From the NCBI GenBank assembly GCA_032690845.1, contig CM064434.1:10790108-10854107 (forward strand): 64,000 bases of DNA. The letters run 5' to 3'. The position numbers and the translations under genes are program-made. The notes beneath the pieces were generated by a model. That model was not told where the DNA came from. It did no database searches and was given only the letters and a program-made list of their open reading frames with translations. The stretch is from Eleusine coracana subsp. coracana (lineage: Eukaryota > Streptophyta > Magnoliopsida > Poales > Poaceae). How positions within the stretch are numbered: position 1 is the first letter of the stretch; each line of letters starts with the position of its first letter. This document shows, piece after piece, positions 31,166-43,900 of this stretch.

Positions 31166-33253
31166 GTGCGCGATGGGGGAGCCGGCCGCCAGAGTCGGCG
31201 CAATGGAGGCGTGCCCGGCCGGTGCCGCCGCCCGCAAGCTCTCGACCAACCCGGACTTACTCAACATGCCCAAGCCGCCGCGCCAGCCAGAATGGCGCCT
31301 CCAGCAACCTCGACCGCTGCCGAAGCTACAGCCACCTCCGAGCCTGCTACGACCATGGTAACAACAGCGGCGTCACGCGTCCGCGAGTCCTCCAAAGCGA
31401 CAGTCGTGGCGTCACGCGCCCGCGTCTCCTTCGTAGTGGTGGCCGAAGCATCACGCGCCTGCACCTCCTCCATGGCGGTGGCCGTGGCGTCACACACTCG
31501 CGCCTACTCGGTCGCGCGAGCTGCTGCATCATGCATCCACGCTTCCTCCGCGGCACCCACCTTCAACTGCTTCATGATAGTTAGCTTCGGACGACGAGGA
31601 TCCTGCCCCAGGGCCTGGCACTTCTCGATGGGCATGTTATCACCCTCTTGCTCCTTTCGACGACGCTTCTCCATGGTCGTGGTTGGGGACGCGGTCCTAG
31701 CCGTATTGACCGCGACCGGCATTTCGACCCATGCCGACTCGACCACCCGTTGGATGGGGCAGCCGGCCACCAGAGTCGGCGCAATGGAGGCGTGCCTGGC
31801 CAGTGCCGCCGCCCGCAAGCTCTCGACCAACCCGGACCGACTCAACGTGCCCAAGCCGACGGAGGCCGACGAGACCAGGGATGACCCCACCCCCACAGTC
31901 AGGCATGCGAAGGGCACGTACCCCAAGCCAGCCGCCAGACCGGCATCACCGCCAAGAATGTCATCGTCGTCGTCATCATCGCCATGGTCATCGCCCTCAT
32001 CACCGATGTAGTCTCTGTCATCGGCGCCATCATCCCCTACGGAATCCTTGAACCCGCTCAGGCCCTCCAAGTTGTCAGAGTCCTCTTCCATAGTCGATTC
32101 AGTCGATGAGGTGTTTGGGTTCCCCCCCCCCTACCGCTCCTTCTCCTCTCGTAGCGCCTGGCGACGCCGTGACCTCTCCTCCTTCTCAAGCTTGGCTCGG
32201 ATGTCAGCGCCCTTCTTCCTCCTCGCCTCCCTCCACGCCTTCCGCTACGCCATGTCCCTGAAATGATTGGCGGTTCGATCCACCACACCCTCCGACGAAA
32301 AAGTGAGGATAACCCGATGGAATCAAATCACAGCTGGAGCAAAGGAGAAAGAAAAGGGGGCGAATCCGTACCACATCAACCGCGTGCGGGTCGGGGCGCA
32401 TTGGTGGAGCACCCAGAACAGGCCAGGCTGGCACAGATGGACCCAGCACCACCATCACCCGCCTCGCCACCTCGACATCGGGCAGCAACTCCTCCGCCAT
32501 TACATTGCCCAGCACCGCACGAGTGTCGCCATTGACGAGGAACATCAGGAGGTTACGGTGGTACAACAGCGTGAATCGCTTCTTGTGGTACCACCTGACA
32601 ACCCCCACGCCGTCAAGTCCCGACTCCTTGAGGTGGGCGATGGCCGCGAGCGCGCTCCCGATCCACTTCTTCCCATTCTTCCCCATCCCCGACTTCCAAT
32701 GACCTGGGGCCTCGGCGATGTCGTGCCCGATGAACTCGGGGAGAGGGTGCAACTCCTCGTTGCGCAGGTAGAACCACCTCCTGTGCCACCCGGAGTGGGT
32801 GGTCAGAGTCGGCATTTGCATGTACCTGCCCACACGGTTGTTGCGAAGGCGAATCCCCACGCACCCGATGGTGCAGGGAAGCGAGGCGGCCATGCACCTG
32901 ATGTAGACAGCGAGGAAGAAGTAGCACCACAGATCGATGTTGGGCGCGATGCCGAGTAACCCCTCGCACAAGGCCACGAAGGTCAAGATGTGCTGAATCC
33001 CATTGGGATTCAGGTGTTGTAGCTCCGCCCTGTAATGATGGAGCAGGGCCTCGATGAAGTCATGAACCAGCCTCCCCAACCCCTGCTCATGGAAGGGGAT
33101 GAACAAGACCGCGTAGCCCGTTGGGGGCTTCGGACGTAGCTTGTTCCCCGGTACGATCCACTCCACCGCCACGGTGAGGGACGTGAGGAGTTCGGCCTGG
33201 GCGAGCCCCTCCAACTCCTTCTTCATCACAGTGGACCTAGAGAAGACCAACAT
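31166..33253 (-). pseudogene. Large gypsy gag ('putative gypsy type transposon' domain)
   Basis: The minus-strand frame starts best at 33253 (MLVFSRSTVMKKELEG). The longer open frame reaches back to 33427 but adds a non-homologous leader. The first 300 or so residues are the Pfam 'putative gypsy type transposon' domain: GYAVLFIPFHEQGLGRL, LHHYRAELQHLNPNGIQHI, FVALCEGLLGIAPNIDLWCY and the WHRRWFYLRN region. An apparent intron follows (about 32375-32266, tttcag acceptor before ggacatgg). Next come a basic coiled coil (RKAWREARRKKGADIRAKLE) with one stop, a G-run shift near 32125, an acidic stretch (DDGADDRDYIGDEGDD) and the alanine-rich repeats shared with 1922-2704. The two gag copies share a TAG at the same place. 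It lacks pol and cannot make a complete protein. Confidence 0.75.
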
Positions 33254-35779
33254 GGCGGCAACGAGACAGCGGCAAGGAAGACGGGTGGGGAAGGAAAGAT
33301 CAAGGAGAGAGCGTGCGAGTGAAACTAGCAGAAGGAAGAGGAAGGATTCGGCATTGAAGGGTTTAAATAGGGGTCCGCACCCGGTACACAATCGTAATGG
33401 ACCACGGGGATCCCATCCGTCAAGCACCAGGTAAAAAATCTCTCAACTCCCCACTCCACAATGTGCGTGCGGGTGTAGCACCCCACGCACCTCCACAACT
33501 CCAACCACCCACCGCACCGAAAACTTTTTGGCTCCCACAAACGGCTCCGTGAACCATGGACCCCACCACTGCCTCCACTTTGGCGGAAAAGACGCTCCCT
33601 CGACTGCCATGACACGGAAGATAGAACGGCAACGTGTCTTACCCGGGACCACTACGACGCAAGCGCCAGGTAAATTGCTTCCATCCAACTTCTCCCTATT
33701 TGTTTGGGGAGTAGGGGCGGCCATGCAAGGCCTATCCAAGCCCCACACCGCGCTCCGGGTTCTGAAGCAGGAAGGATGCGTGGGTCCCACCTCCCAGGCC
33801 ACGTCGCAATAGGGTCCCTGATGAGCAAGGACAAAGAAGGAGAGGGACGAGTCACACGACTCCGCCATGGGACGGACGACACATGTAAGACGGGATAAGG
33901 GGCTGAAAACTGCCTCGATGGCCCGGCGGCACTATGGTTCAAAGGCTAGTCCCACGAAGGTGTTCGACAACCGCCAAGAGCGCAAAATAGAGTGAGGAGC
34001 AAGAGCGATGGGCACACTCAGCGGCCAATACCCTGACTCCTGAGAGTTGTGGGCATCGCGAAGTAGCATTTGAGTCCCGTTCTGACTCGCCTCTTGGTAT
34101 CTCCTTGAAGAGAGGCATCTAGCCATCATGACCTACCGAATGGTCACGACAACCAGTCGAGTTGGAAGGACAGATTTATGAGACCAACCACCAGCTGGTT
34201 TGCCGGAACCTCGTCGATGGGGAACCGGGGGTCTCACTCGAATAAACCCGATAATAGCTCACCGAGCAGCCGTGTTTCAGCCACCGAGGCGAAAACATGG
34301 CCCGACTCTATCCTCCGTCCCACAAACGGGACGCGGAAGGAGAAAATGAAAAAGTCAAAACGACCCCTCGACCATTCCCACCGCATCAAGCGGGGATGCG
34401 AGAGTCGGCATCACCAAACGAGACCTAACAGCGAGGTCATAATTCTTTATTCCTTAAACAAGACTGTTTGAGGTCAACTTATACAAAAACTCACTTCCTT
34501 TCTCCCCTCATTACAAAGGCGAGTCTCAATGACTAGAAAAAGGAGTCGGACTAGGAGGCCTAGCACAAAGGAAAAGGCGGTACCCGCACCTCGGCGGGTA
34601 CATACGAGGTGAAGCACGTGTGATACTTCATCGTCGGGGAATGATGCCCTCATATGAGGCTAGCCATTTCCGCCTACGAGGAAGGCGAGCAGCTCGGCCG
34701 CACCGTACGGCTGTTGCTGGAGATGCCTCTTGGGTCCTTACAGGGAGTCTGACCCGGCGCCACTCTCTTGCCTCATCCCTACAGATGTCATCAAGAACGA
34801 ACACGACGGGACCTCATAAGCCATGGAAACCTACCATGCGAGGTTTCCTTAAACATCACCCTGCCTGAATAAGGCGGGGACATAACGGAAGTCGAGCCAA
34901 CTTCCTCACGGCCGATGAGGCGGCCACGCCAGAGTGGTTGAAAGTCTATCGCCATTGGATCCCCCTCCCTGTCCCCGTCACCTGGGGCATCATCACACTC
35001 GGAAGCCATAAAGACAACAGTCTACTAAGCGGGAGCCACTCGCATCCTAAACATCCCAAAACTTGATGTGTAAAGCTTAGGCATGAGGATGAAGCAACAC
35101 GCTACTCAAAGGCACCCTTAAATAGCCGAGCCGGGCCATCCCCTCAGACACTCTGCCCGTGCGACGAGCTCGAGGCGGCATTGAACGGGACGCCGGAATG
35201 CCCCATGAGGACAAGAGTCTGACACCGCCAGCAGCACCATGCGCTGCGCCTTGTGCAAGGGGAATCCCACCTCGGGCTGGGTCAGTGACTGGAGACCTCC
35301 CGAGCGACCACTGCGACAGACCGTGGACCCACGAAAAGATGCCTCTACGCACCGCACGCTGGAAGAGGACAAGAAGCTCGTTGCTCGGGCCACGTCATGT
35401 CATGCCTTTTTAGACAAAACACAGCAAGACGTCCCATAGTAGCTTTGCGGACCGAGTTCTCCCCTTTGCTGGCACTCCACGCCGCCCAATCTGCCTGAGG
35501 CCACGAACGCCCAGATTCCCTTGTAAATCATGTCCGATAAACAAAGCCAAAGAACAAGTCCGTATGGACTCCTCCTCTCGCTCGGGAGCTACACCCGACG
35601 GGTGCGCTCGCGTCTTGTAGAAACTCGCCCCCTAGCTCAGGGGTTACACTCGTTGGGTGCGCTCGCATGTACCTCGAAAGAATCAGGCAACCCATAAGAC
35701 AATCGCTCCCACTCCAACCAACATCAACGACAAAATCCCCCGAATGACTCTCCGACTTGCTCGAGGGCTCGGGGGCTAC
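33254..35779. other. GC-rich decayed gypsy sequence, no gene recognised
   Basis: Many short overlapping frames arise from base composition, and none has a domain I know. Repeated phrases such as gggagctacacccgacgggtgcgctcgcg (near 35585-35615) and ggggttacactcgttgggtgcgctcgc (35640-35667) are typical of the 3' untranslated part of grass gypsy elements. The stretch ends in gctcgggggctac, a purine-rich tract directly before the LTR at 35780. Confidence 0.45.
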
Positions 35780-36579
35780 TGTCGAGGGGAAATATCAAGG
35801 TGCCATATGGCACCCTCTAAAAGCCAAGGAGTCACTTGGATAGGACCCATCTAAAAACATTCACGCGACAGTTCCGCTTTAGTCGTAGGGGCCGCGCCGT
35901 GCTCTCGGCTTATCCAGCCCTCAAACAATCAAAAATCGATGGTGCCTCGCTCGACCCCCTAGTGGGGTCCGAGCAGCCCGCCTCGCTCGACCCCTCGTCA
36001 AGGGTCGAGCGGTCTGTCGCACCACGCCCCAACCCCCTCGAGTTGGAGTCCTGACCTCCAGTGGGACCGGGAAGATTTGACCTGGTGCCTCAACCCCAAC
36101 TGGAGGGGGGTGACCAAGCTAGTTACTCTCAACTGCCAACTACTCAGTCTTAAATGTCGTATCCACCACGTTTACACAGTGTGAGGGGGTCAAATCCCCC
36201 TATTCGCCTTGTCATCCCATCATCGCCCATACCCGCTGATGCAAATAGGTGTGATGGGGCGTTCATCGGCGCCAACTCTCGATGACCTCTCACATAGGGA
36301 ACGGTCAGGGGCGTCAATGTGTAACACGACCACCCATCATCCGGTTAACGCAGCGGTGCCCATAACGCATCTCACAGTGCGCGATGGGATACGCCATCTA
36401 TAGGGCCCGGAGGATGCCTCCCATCAACAAAAGGCGGGGGCATGCCCGAGCATAGTGCCCCCTTTGAACACGGAAGCTAGGGGGAAGGACCCACGAGAAT
36501 TGAAGACCACGTTGCCAATCGAGGACTCCATCCCCTTCAGCACGCCATCAATAACCCCGCACGTGTAGAACTCTCCCCC

Positions 36580-36626
<47 letters not shown>

Positions 36627-36920
36627 TCTGTAAATCTGGCCCATCTCCTCAGAATATAAAGGAGAGGTCTCTTCTTCTAGGACGAGAGAGCACTCTTCCA
36701 ACTTCACTCGAACCTGAGATTTGGAGCATCCCTCCTCTCTTGCCACCATTGTACTCAATCTCGGAGCAAGTAACACAAGAAGGCCCGAAAACTAGACATA
36801 GGGGTTCACCTCAAACCAGTATACCCCCCCCCCCCCCATGTCCTCTTGCTAAGCCATCGTCAAACCTGAAGCACGCACCTCGAGAAAAAATTCTACTAGT
36901 CGGTAATCGAAACACCGACA
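35780..36920 (+). repeat. gypsy LTR, probably a 3' LTR
   Basis: It begins TGTCGAGGGGAAAT and ends AACACCGACA, so the TGTCG/CGACA ends are inverted. A TATA-like aatataaagg lies at 36652-36661, and a CT microsatellite (about 36575-36623) lies just before it. A purine-rich tract precedes it and no primer site follows it, so it reads as a 3' LTR in + orientation. The bases after it (gagag) begin the Sirevirus fragment into which it seems to have inserted. The matching 5' LTR is not in view. Confidence 0.65.
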
Positions 36921-37737
36921 GAGAGGCAGCAGGTCCTAGTGCTGCCCCTCACCCCTCTAAGGTCACCCATGCTATCAAGTCGATGTTCTATATATGCCAG
37001 GACACAGCAGTGGCAGTTAGAGAGCAGCAGCAGGCTCTCTCTCAAATGTAGTCTAACATGAGGACCCTCGCGGGCTCCACCAGTATTGAGCTTCCTCCTC
37101 TAGTTCAGTTCACCCCTCTGCCAGACATGAGCACTTATGATGATCCCTGGGGTATCTACACTCAGGCTACACAGGTTGTCTAGCAGGCGGCAGATGATGA
37201 TGAGGATGAGGACGACGATGCCTCCACGAATGAGTGAGGCTTGAGGCGGTTCTTTTCCTCTTTTTGGTGTTGTGATGCCAAAGGGGGAGAAGTTTGGTAG
37301 CTAGCTTTCTTTTTGTGAGTTGTGAGAGTGATGGACAAATTTGTATTTGCTTGCTTTGTGACTTGTGGTTTGTAAAACTATTTGCTATTGCTCGTGTAAA
37401 CCTTCATTTGTGTTTTATGAGTTCTTGTGCCATTCATGTCACTTGTAATGATGTATTATTGGTTTTCACTTTCTAGATGCATTTGTGTGAAATACTCGTC
37501 ATACGTATTGTTTTCACCTCTAATGCTTAATTGTTGCATATTGACTCATATGCACGGTGTTAGGGGGAGCTCTCACACATTTCTTTAATTATGTGCATTG
37601 TTGTTGTTGCTTATAATTATCTCTCATGCACACACTTAGGGGGAGCTCCTCATGTCCTTTATATCACAAAATGATTCTTATTGCAAATTTCTATGAAATT
37701 TAGTTGTTTTATCATCAATCACCAAAAAGGGGGAGAT
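36921..37737 (+). mobile_element. 3' end of a second Sirevirus internal region
   Basis: A short broken frame (SKVTHAIKSMFYICQDTAVA, then VREQQQALSQM; LPPLVQFTPLPDMSTYDDPW) precedes several purine tracts: gccaaagggggagaag (37272-37287), gttagggggagctctc (37560-37575), cttagggggagctcc (37637-37651) and the terminal accaaaaagggggagat (37721-37737). The tttttggtgttgtgatgcc phrase matches 27119 onward in the other Sirevirus. The 5' part and pol are missing, because the element is cut by the gypsy LTR on its left. Confidence 0.7.
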
Positions 37738-39363
37738 TGAAAGTGCATCTAGGCCCCTAATTTTGTTTTGGTGATTGACGTCATTGCAATTAAGAATAGA
37801 CTAATGTTTTCATTGAGAATGTGTGTAGATGACCATCACAACTGATGAATGAAATGCATTGAAACAAAAAAGAGAAAAGAAGATGGTTGTTTGCCTCAAG
37901 TTGAAAGTCCAAAAATATCTACTCAAGATTAAAGATCTTGTTATTTTTTATTTATTATCTTGAGTACAGGTAAGCCGTACTATTAAGAGGGGTATAGTTT
38001 ACAAAGATGGTAAAGTCAAATGCTCAAAATTTCCCCAAATATTACTTCTGTCGCCCTCTGTTCTTGCCTTCATCCGCAGTGACGTGGTCCTCATCGACAG
38101 TGCCGATCACATCTCCTAGAGGCGCTGTGATGCCCAGACTCTTCTCTGGCTTCTGTCTTGCCAGCATCGGCAGTGTCGGTCGCTCCTACCAGAGAAGCCT
38201 GTTCTCTCTGGCTCTCTGGCTGTAGCTCATCGACAGTGTCGATGGTCCCATCGGCAGTGCCGGTCAGCTCTTCCAGAAAGCCACTCTTTCCGAATGGCTC
38301 AGCCTGTAGCTCATCGGCAGTGCCGATCTCCTGATCGGTAGTGTCGGTCCCCTCTCCACAGAGAATGTTTTTCCTTGGGCTCTCTTGTTGCCTATGATCG
38401 GCAGTGTCGGTTAGGGTCTCCAGAGACCACTTGTATTCTCTGTGTCTGCCTCACCGACAATGCCAGTGCGAGCTGAATCCTTGCCTACAGATCTATGACA
38501 GTGTGTTAGAAACCCTACCGGTAGTGCCGATGGCTCGATCGGTAGTGCAGATACGGGGTGTCCAGACAGGCCGATGGCTCTTTTTGAGCCCTTTGTATAA
38601 AAGGCTCAACCCACACTTCGTGCCCTCTCTCTCCAACCCAAAAATCAAAAGGCAATTTTGAGCTCCATTCCTCACTCTCCAAGTCAAACCTTCATCCCTT
38701 GAGCTAGAGTTTGAGTGAGCCATTGATTCCCAGTGATAAGAACACCATTCCACTCTGGAGCATTCAATTTAATCATCTTTATGACTTGTGCTTGTTACTG
38801 TTGGAGCTTTGCTCCTAGACGATTAGCGGTGTCCGTAGAGCTCCTAACTTGTGTGGTGATGCTTTGGGAAGTTTGTATCACCCATCCCGTAAGGGATTTG
38901 CTAGTGGAGAACTAGAGCTCGATTTTGGTGGTCGCTTGAGTGAGAATAGGGTTGAAAGAGATCTGGTCCTTTGTGGACTTCTCAACGGAGACATAGGGTT
39001 CTTTGTGAGCCCGAATTTCGGTAAACAAATCTTGTGTCTCCGTGTGTTTCCTTTATTTACTTGTTATTCCTTTTATTGTTTTAGGTTTCATACTTGTATC
39101 AGCTTTAATTTGACCGATCTACTTGTATAGGCTTGTCTAGTTGTTGCTAATACTTCATAGTGCCTTGTTCAACTGTTGTTGTTCTATTCATCAACGTAGT
39201 AATTGCGAAAGCAGCTTAACTTTGATTTGGGCGACTCTCTACCCTCTCATCGGCACTGTCGATCCCATCCACTGTCACTGCCGGTCTTACTGATAAAATT
39301 GTTTAAACATTATTTCACAGGATTTTTAGATTTGCCTATTTACCCCCCTCTAGGCAACTTTCA
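37738..39363 (+). repeat. Sirevirus 3' LTR rich in palindromes
   Basis: It starts TGAAAGTGCATCTAGGCCCC and ends TAGGCAACTTTCA, so the ends TGAAAGT/ACTTTCA are inverted; 1626 bases. Between 38093 and 38555, and again at 39249-39290, about a dozen variants of catcggcagtgccgatc occur, a palindromic cluster of the kind described in Sirevirus LTRs. A TATA-like tataaaagg lies near 38596-38604. No partner LTR or target duplication is visible. Confidence 0.8.
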
Positions 39364-40985
39364 GTTTGTCATATTTGAATCATTACATTCTATAGGATTA
39401 ACATGTTTCTCTGATGATGAGATTGATTTGTTTTTTGATGCTTCCCTTTGTCGGCGACTAAACATGGAGAGGGGCTTTGATCTAGTGTCAAAGCTCACAA
39501 GCTTAAAAAAATGACGTTTCATTGAATGCGATATTGTTTAACTGAAAAACTTTTTTAAAAAATATTTTACTTCAAAACTACACTGTAAGAATATTTTATT
39601 CTCTATGTATGATTGTCTCTTTAGAATAACTTTTTATTTTTACTATACAATGGTAATTTAGGCTACTTTTCAATTTTACTTATATTACTATACTTCAAAA
39701 CATTTGTGAAATCGACCATTTTAATTAGATGAGTGACCAATATCTCATAAGTTGTCTAAATTTAATTTTCTATTTTAGTTTATTTTTGAAATTGCATGTT
39801 TTTTACATATATTATATTCCAATATTGTTACGAAGATGTAATAAATGACTTTATATTTGCACGATTTTCTCATTTTCCATCACGTCAAGAAAAAAGATCT
39901 CTCTTGATGAAGCATAAATGGTTCACGTTGATAGCTAAATTCTGTTTTCTTTTCTTTTCATCTAACAATACGGTAGTCTTTTTCTTTCTATTGTTCCATG
40001 TAACCACTCTTTGTTCCGTCTAACAAAAAAAAAAACTCTGATGCTGTATTGAAACAGGGGATGCAAGGCATGTCATGCATGGAAGCAGAGCATACGGTAG
40101 ATAATTTAAAAACATTAATAAGGATATTTTACTTTTATTTTCTAATTGAACCCTCATGTTAATTACTAAAAAAGAATTACAATGGTCTCACGAGTTAATT
40201 ATCAACTAAAATTGCAATGGCCCCTCACGTTACAAAGAAAAGAACCCTCACATTAATGGTGGGTAATTAAATTAACATAAGTGGGGTATTTTGGTCTAAC
40301 TTTTTTTATAATAGCAGTGGTTGGTAATTTTTTTCTCTAAAAAAAGTTGAAAATTTCTAGCAGCAAATGTGGTGACTCATTTTGTTGCTTAACTATATAT
40401 ATAATAAATTTTTAGCTCTTATATATAATAAAACTAGCAAAATACTCGTACGTTGTCACAGCTCTTTGTTAAAAAAATTTATAGTTAGAATATTTTTTGT
40501 AACTGTAAAATGTTTTTAATTAATCTTTTTTTGCTTGAGCATTTACTCTATTTTTATTTTACTTTACCTTTTTGAGTTTTAATTAAAATATTCATTATAA
40601 CAATTTTGGAGTGAGTTATTATCAAAATTTTTGTTCTTATTTCCATTTAAAATATGATGTTAAAGCAATTTCCTCAATTAATAAGTTGTAGAGATTAAAA
40701 AAATTATCATGAATTTTTTTCAAAATATAATTATAATTAGTAAATTATTATAGAATACAAACTAAATATGATAATTTCACGGACATATTTGAATAGAAAA
40801 AAATCTAGACCAACCTGTTTAGTTCTAATGCTACCACATCAATTTTGAAAAAAAAGGGTAATTACGTGTCTTTCGTGGTACCGCATAGATCTTCGTTGAC
40901 ACCAAAGCAGTCAAACCAAAGCAGCTGAAACGGCTGCTGCTTGTGTCCCATTTCTTAGCTCCACTCCACGCATCCGTCGTCTCCA
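39364..40985. other. AT-rich spacer and promoter region of the peroxidase gene
   Basis: No gene is seen over 1.6 kb. The sequence is strongly AT-rich until about 40850. The last 130 bases become GC-richer and lead into the glutathione peroxidase start codon, so they should hold its 5' untranslated region. No convincing TATA box stands out among the many AT tracts. Confidence 0.4.
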
Positions 40986-43900
40986 ATGTCAGCGGCGGCT
41001 ACAATAATCGGGCTCAGCACCCCGTGGATCCTCCTGTCCCTTGCCATCCTCCCCGTCTCCATTGCCCTCGTCTACCTCTACCTGCCGCCGACGGTGACGC
41101 ACATGGCCGACAACGTGCCAGCCTCCATCTACGACATCGCCGTCAAGGTAAGCAGCTGTTGCCTCTCGGTGGGAGATCTGCTACAGAGTCCCTCTTTTAT
41201 CCTGTGAATTTCTTGAAGGATCCGGTTCTTTCGGTTATGGAGGCTGATATTCGAAAAAATCATTCCCTTTATTTTAGTAAATTGGTGATGGATTTGCTGG
41301 TTTCGTTACCAAGAATTTCACATTATTGTGACATTGCGATTGTGTAAGCGTGGATGGATCCCTGATTAAATTGTCCGATTACTGCTGTAGCTAGTGAAAT
41401 CCGCACACATGTTTTGTCAGATCATTGAACGTATTATACGATTGAGCTGTACTTCTAAAGGTAGATAAAAGAGCAGCGTAGTACTTTATGTTAACTTATA
41501 CTTCGCACTGGATCTTTAGGACGATATTGTCCACCTTGTGGAATCTAAGAACTGTGCTTTTATGGCATAATATGTGCTTGACAGAAAACAGTATCACCTT
41601 TTTTTCTTCAGAAGTTTTGGCTCCCAGTATAAAGATTGTCTTTTTGGTTGACTTGCGTGGAAAGGAGATGTATATGGATATTCATAGTGATACATTTGCT
41701 AGCATCGGAAAAAGTAATCTGGTTGTTACATGATATTGTATCTTTAGGTCAGTCTCAATGGTAGTTTCATTTGCATTAATGGAGCTGCCACATCATCAAA
41801 ATAGGTGACATGGCAAAGCAATTAAGATGAAAGAGAGGGAATGGGTTTCAATAGAATGGAACTCATTTAGCACTAATTCATATACATGAAACTCAATTGA
41901 AACCGGCATTGAGAGCATAAAGTTTCATCCTAACATGTTTCGATCAATCCTAATGCAACAAATTTAATGCTATGTATTGTCTAGGAAATCGTGAGATGAA
42001 ACTATGCATTGAGAGTGACTATTTCATCTACCAAATTAAAATTCTAAATCTGATGTGGCAATATTGAAAATGATGAGATGAAACTATGCATTGAGACTGG
42101 CCTTATGCGTGAAGAAACTATTGATTTATCCCATTGAACACAGAGTAAAGATTTATTGTGCACTAGTAATTTACTGCTAGAAGGTAGGACCAAGTTCGAT
42201 TTCATTTTACCACACTCAATGCATTAATTTAGCATACTCATTTGTATTCTAATTTCTTTATTCTACGCTAGTCCCTATTTCTTTTGAAGATTTGATTGTC
42301 AACTGATTTTTCATTCTTGTGAAGGATATTAGCGGCAGTGATGTGAAACTGAGCGAGTATGCTGGGAAGGTCCTTCTTATTGTTAATGTTGCTTCAAAAT
42401 GGTGATTCCTATTTACATTTTGTCTTGCTCATCGACCCAAATGTCATTGTATAATATAAATTCATTTATGTAAAACACTGCTCAATATTTAGTAAGATAA
42501 TAACATTGAAAGTTGAGTCTGTAAAACACTGCTCAATATTTAGTAAGATAATAACATTGAAAGCAATGTTTTCAAGTCGCCCGGTTGTCTGGTCAAGACA
42601 GGGGGTCGACCAGCCGACTAGGCGCGATTAGTCGTCGACCAGGTTGATTAGTCGACCCTGGTCGAGCTGGTCGTCCCCTATATATATAGGGGAGGAAGAG
42701 AGGAGGAAGAGAAGGGAAACAGGGGAGCATGACGCCTTGCCTCAAATTCTGCACGAGCACCATGCACCGATCAGGATTCAGGCCGAAGCACAGAGTACAA
42801 TAACTGAAACAGGGGAGGAAGTGATATGGCGTTGGTGATATGAATTAGGCGTAGACTAACCCTAACTCGCCCTCTTCCGAGGCTCTGAGTATATTAGATT
42901 AATTCTGCTTGCTTTATTTCATAATACGCCCAGCACTATATAGCCAGGCCCCTGAATACATGTGCTACTCGAAACAGGACTAGAGTCCTTGACCAACTCC
43001 ACATCTTGACTAATACTTTCTATAACACTTAACTGACTCAAACTCTAATTCAACTTCTTTGACAGCAAGCAACTAAATCTACTATAATCCTGAGTCCTAA
43101 GTAAATACGACTCAGCCACTTTGATTACTTGATATGGACGCCTCTTTCTTCTGCCTGCTCCTATACTGCTTGCCGAAGAAAGCGTCCACAACACTACCTC
43201 CCCCCTGGCGAAACAGCTCGTCCTCGAGCTGAAAATCTGGATAATCAGACTTGAAGCTATCCAAATTCTCCCATGTTGCATCTGCAGCGGAAGCACCAAC
43301 CCAACGAACAAGCAACTCCCATGAATCTCTTGTTGGCCGAACACGGACAACTTGCTCTGGCTGCAGAACTGCACGACCACGAACAATGGAGGGCAATGGA
43401 ACTACTGATGTTGGTACCTCTCCCACAAACTTCTTGAGGAACACCACATGAAATACATTATGAATCCGTGCCTTTAGAGGAAGCTGTAGACGACATGATA
43501 CTGCACCAATGCGTTCAGTGACTTGATAGGGCCCAAAATAACGGGGTGCAAGCTTGGAATTCCCTCCATCATTAATCCCAACAGCCGACCTATGATTTAA
43601 GCGAAGCCAAACCCAATCACCAACCTGGAACTGCAAATCACGGTGATGGCGATCACGGTTTACTTTCATGATATCCTGTGCCTGACGCAACCGGTCCCTA
43701 ATTTCAGTAACAAATTCATCACGGTCTCTCAACTGTCGATCTAATGCAACCACTCTAGAGGAGCCAGCTTCATAAGGAATCATAGGAGGAGGGTCTCGAT
43801 CATAAACTACTTGAAAAGGTGTAGTCTTTACGGCTGTTTGAAATGATGTGTTATAACAATATTCAGCCCATGATAGCCAACGAAGCCAACTGCGAGGTCT

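Noticed and set aside
31166..32011. A 281-codon + strand ORF
   Set aside because: It is the mirror of the alanine-rich minus-strand gag; its homology to 1922-2704 is only in the gag frame.
32267..32959. A 230-codon + strand ORF
   Set aside because: Antisense shadow of the conserved gypsy gag domain, which has clear family motifs on the minus strand.
39364..40940. Matrix attachment region or origin in the AT-rich spacer
   Set aside because: AT-richness alone is not evidence; no specific motif clusters were found.
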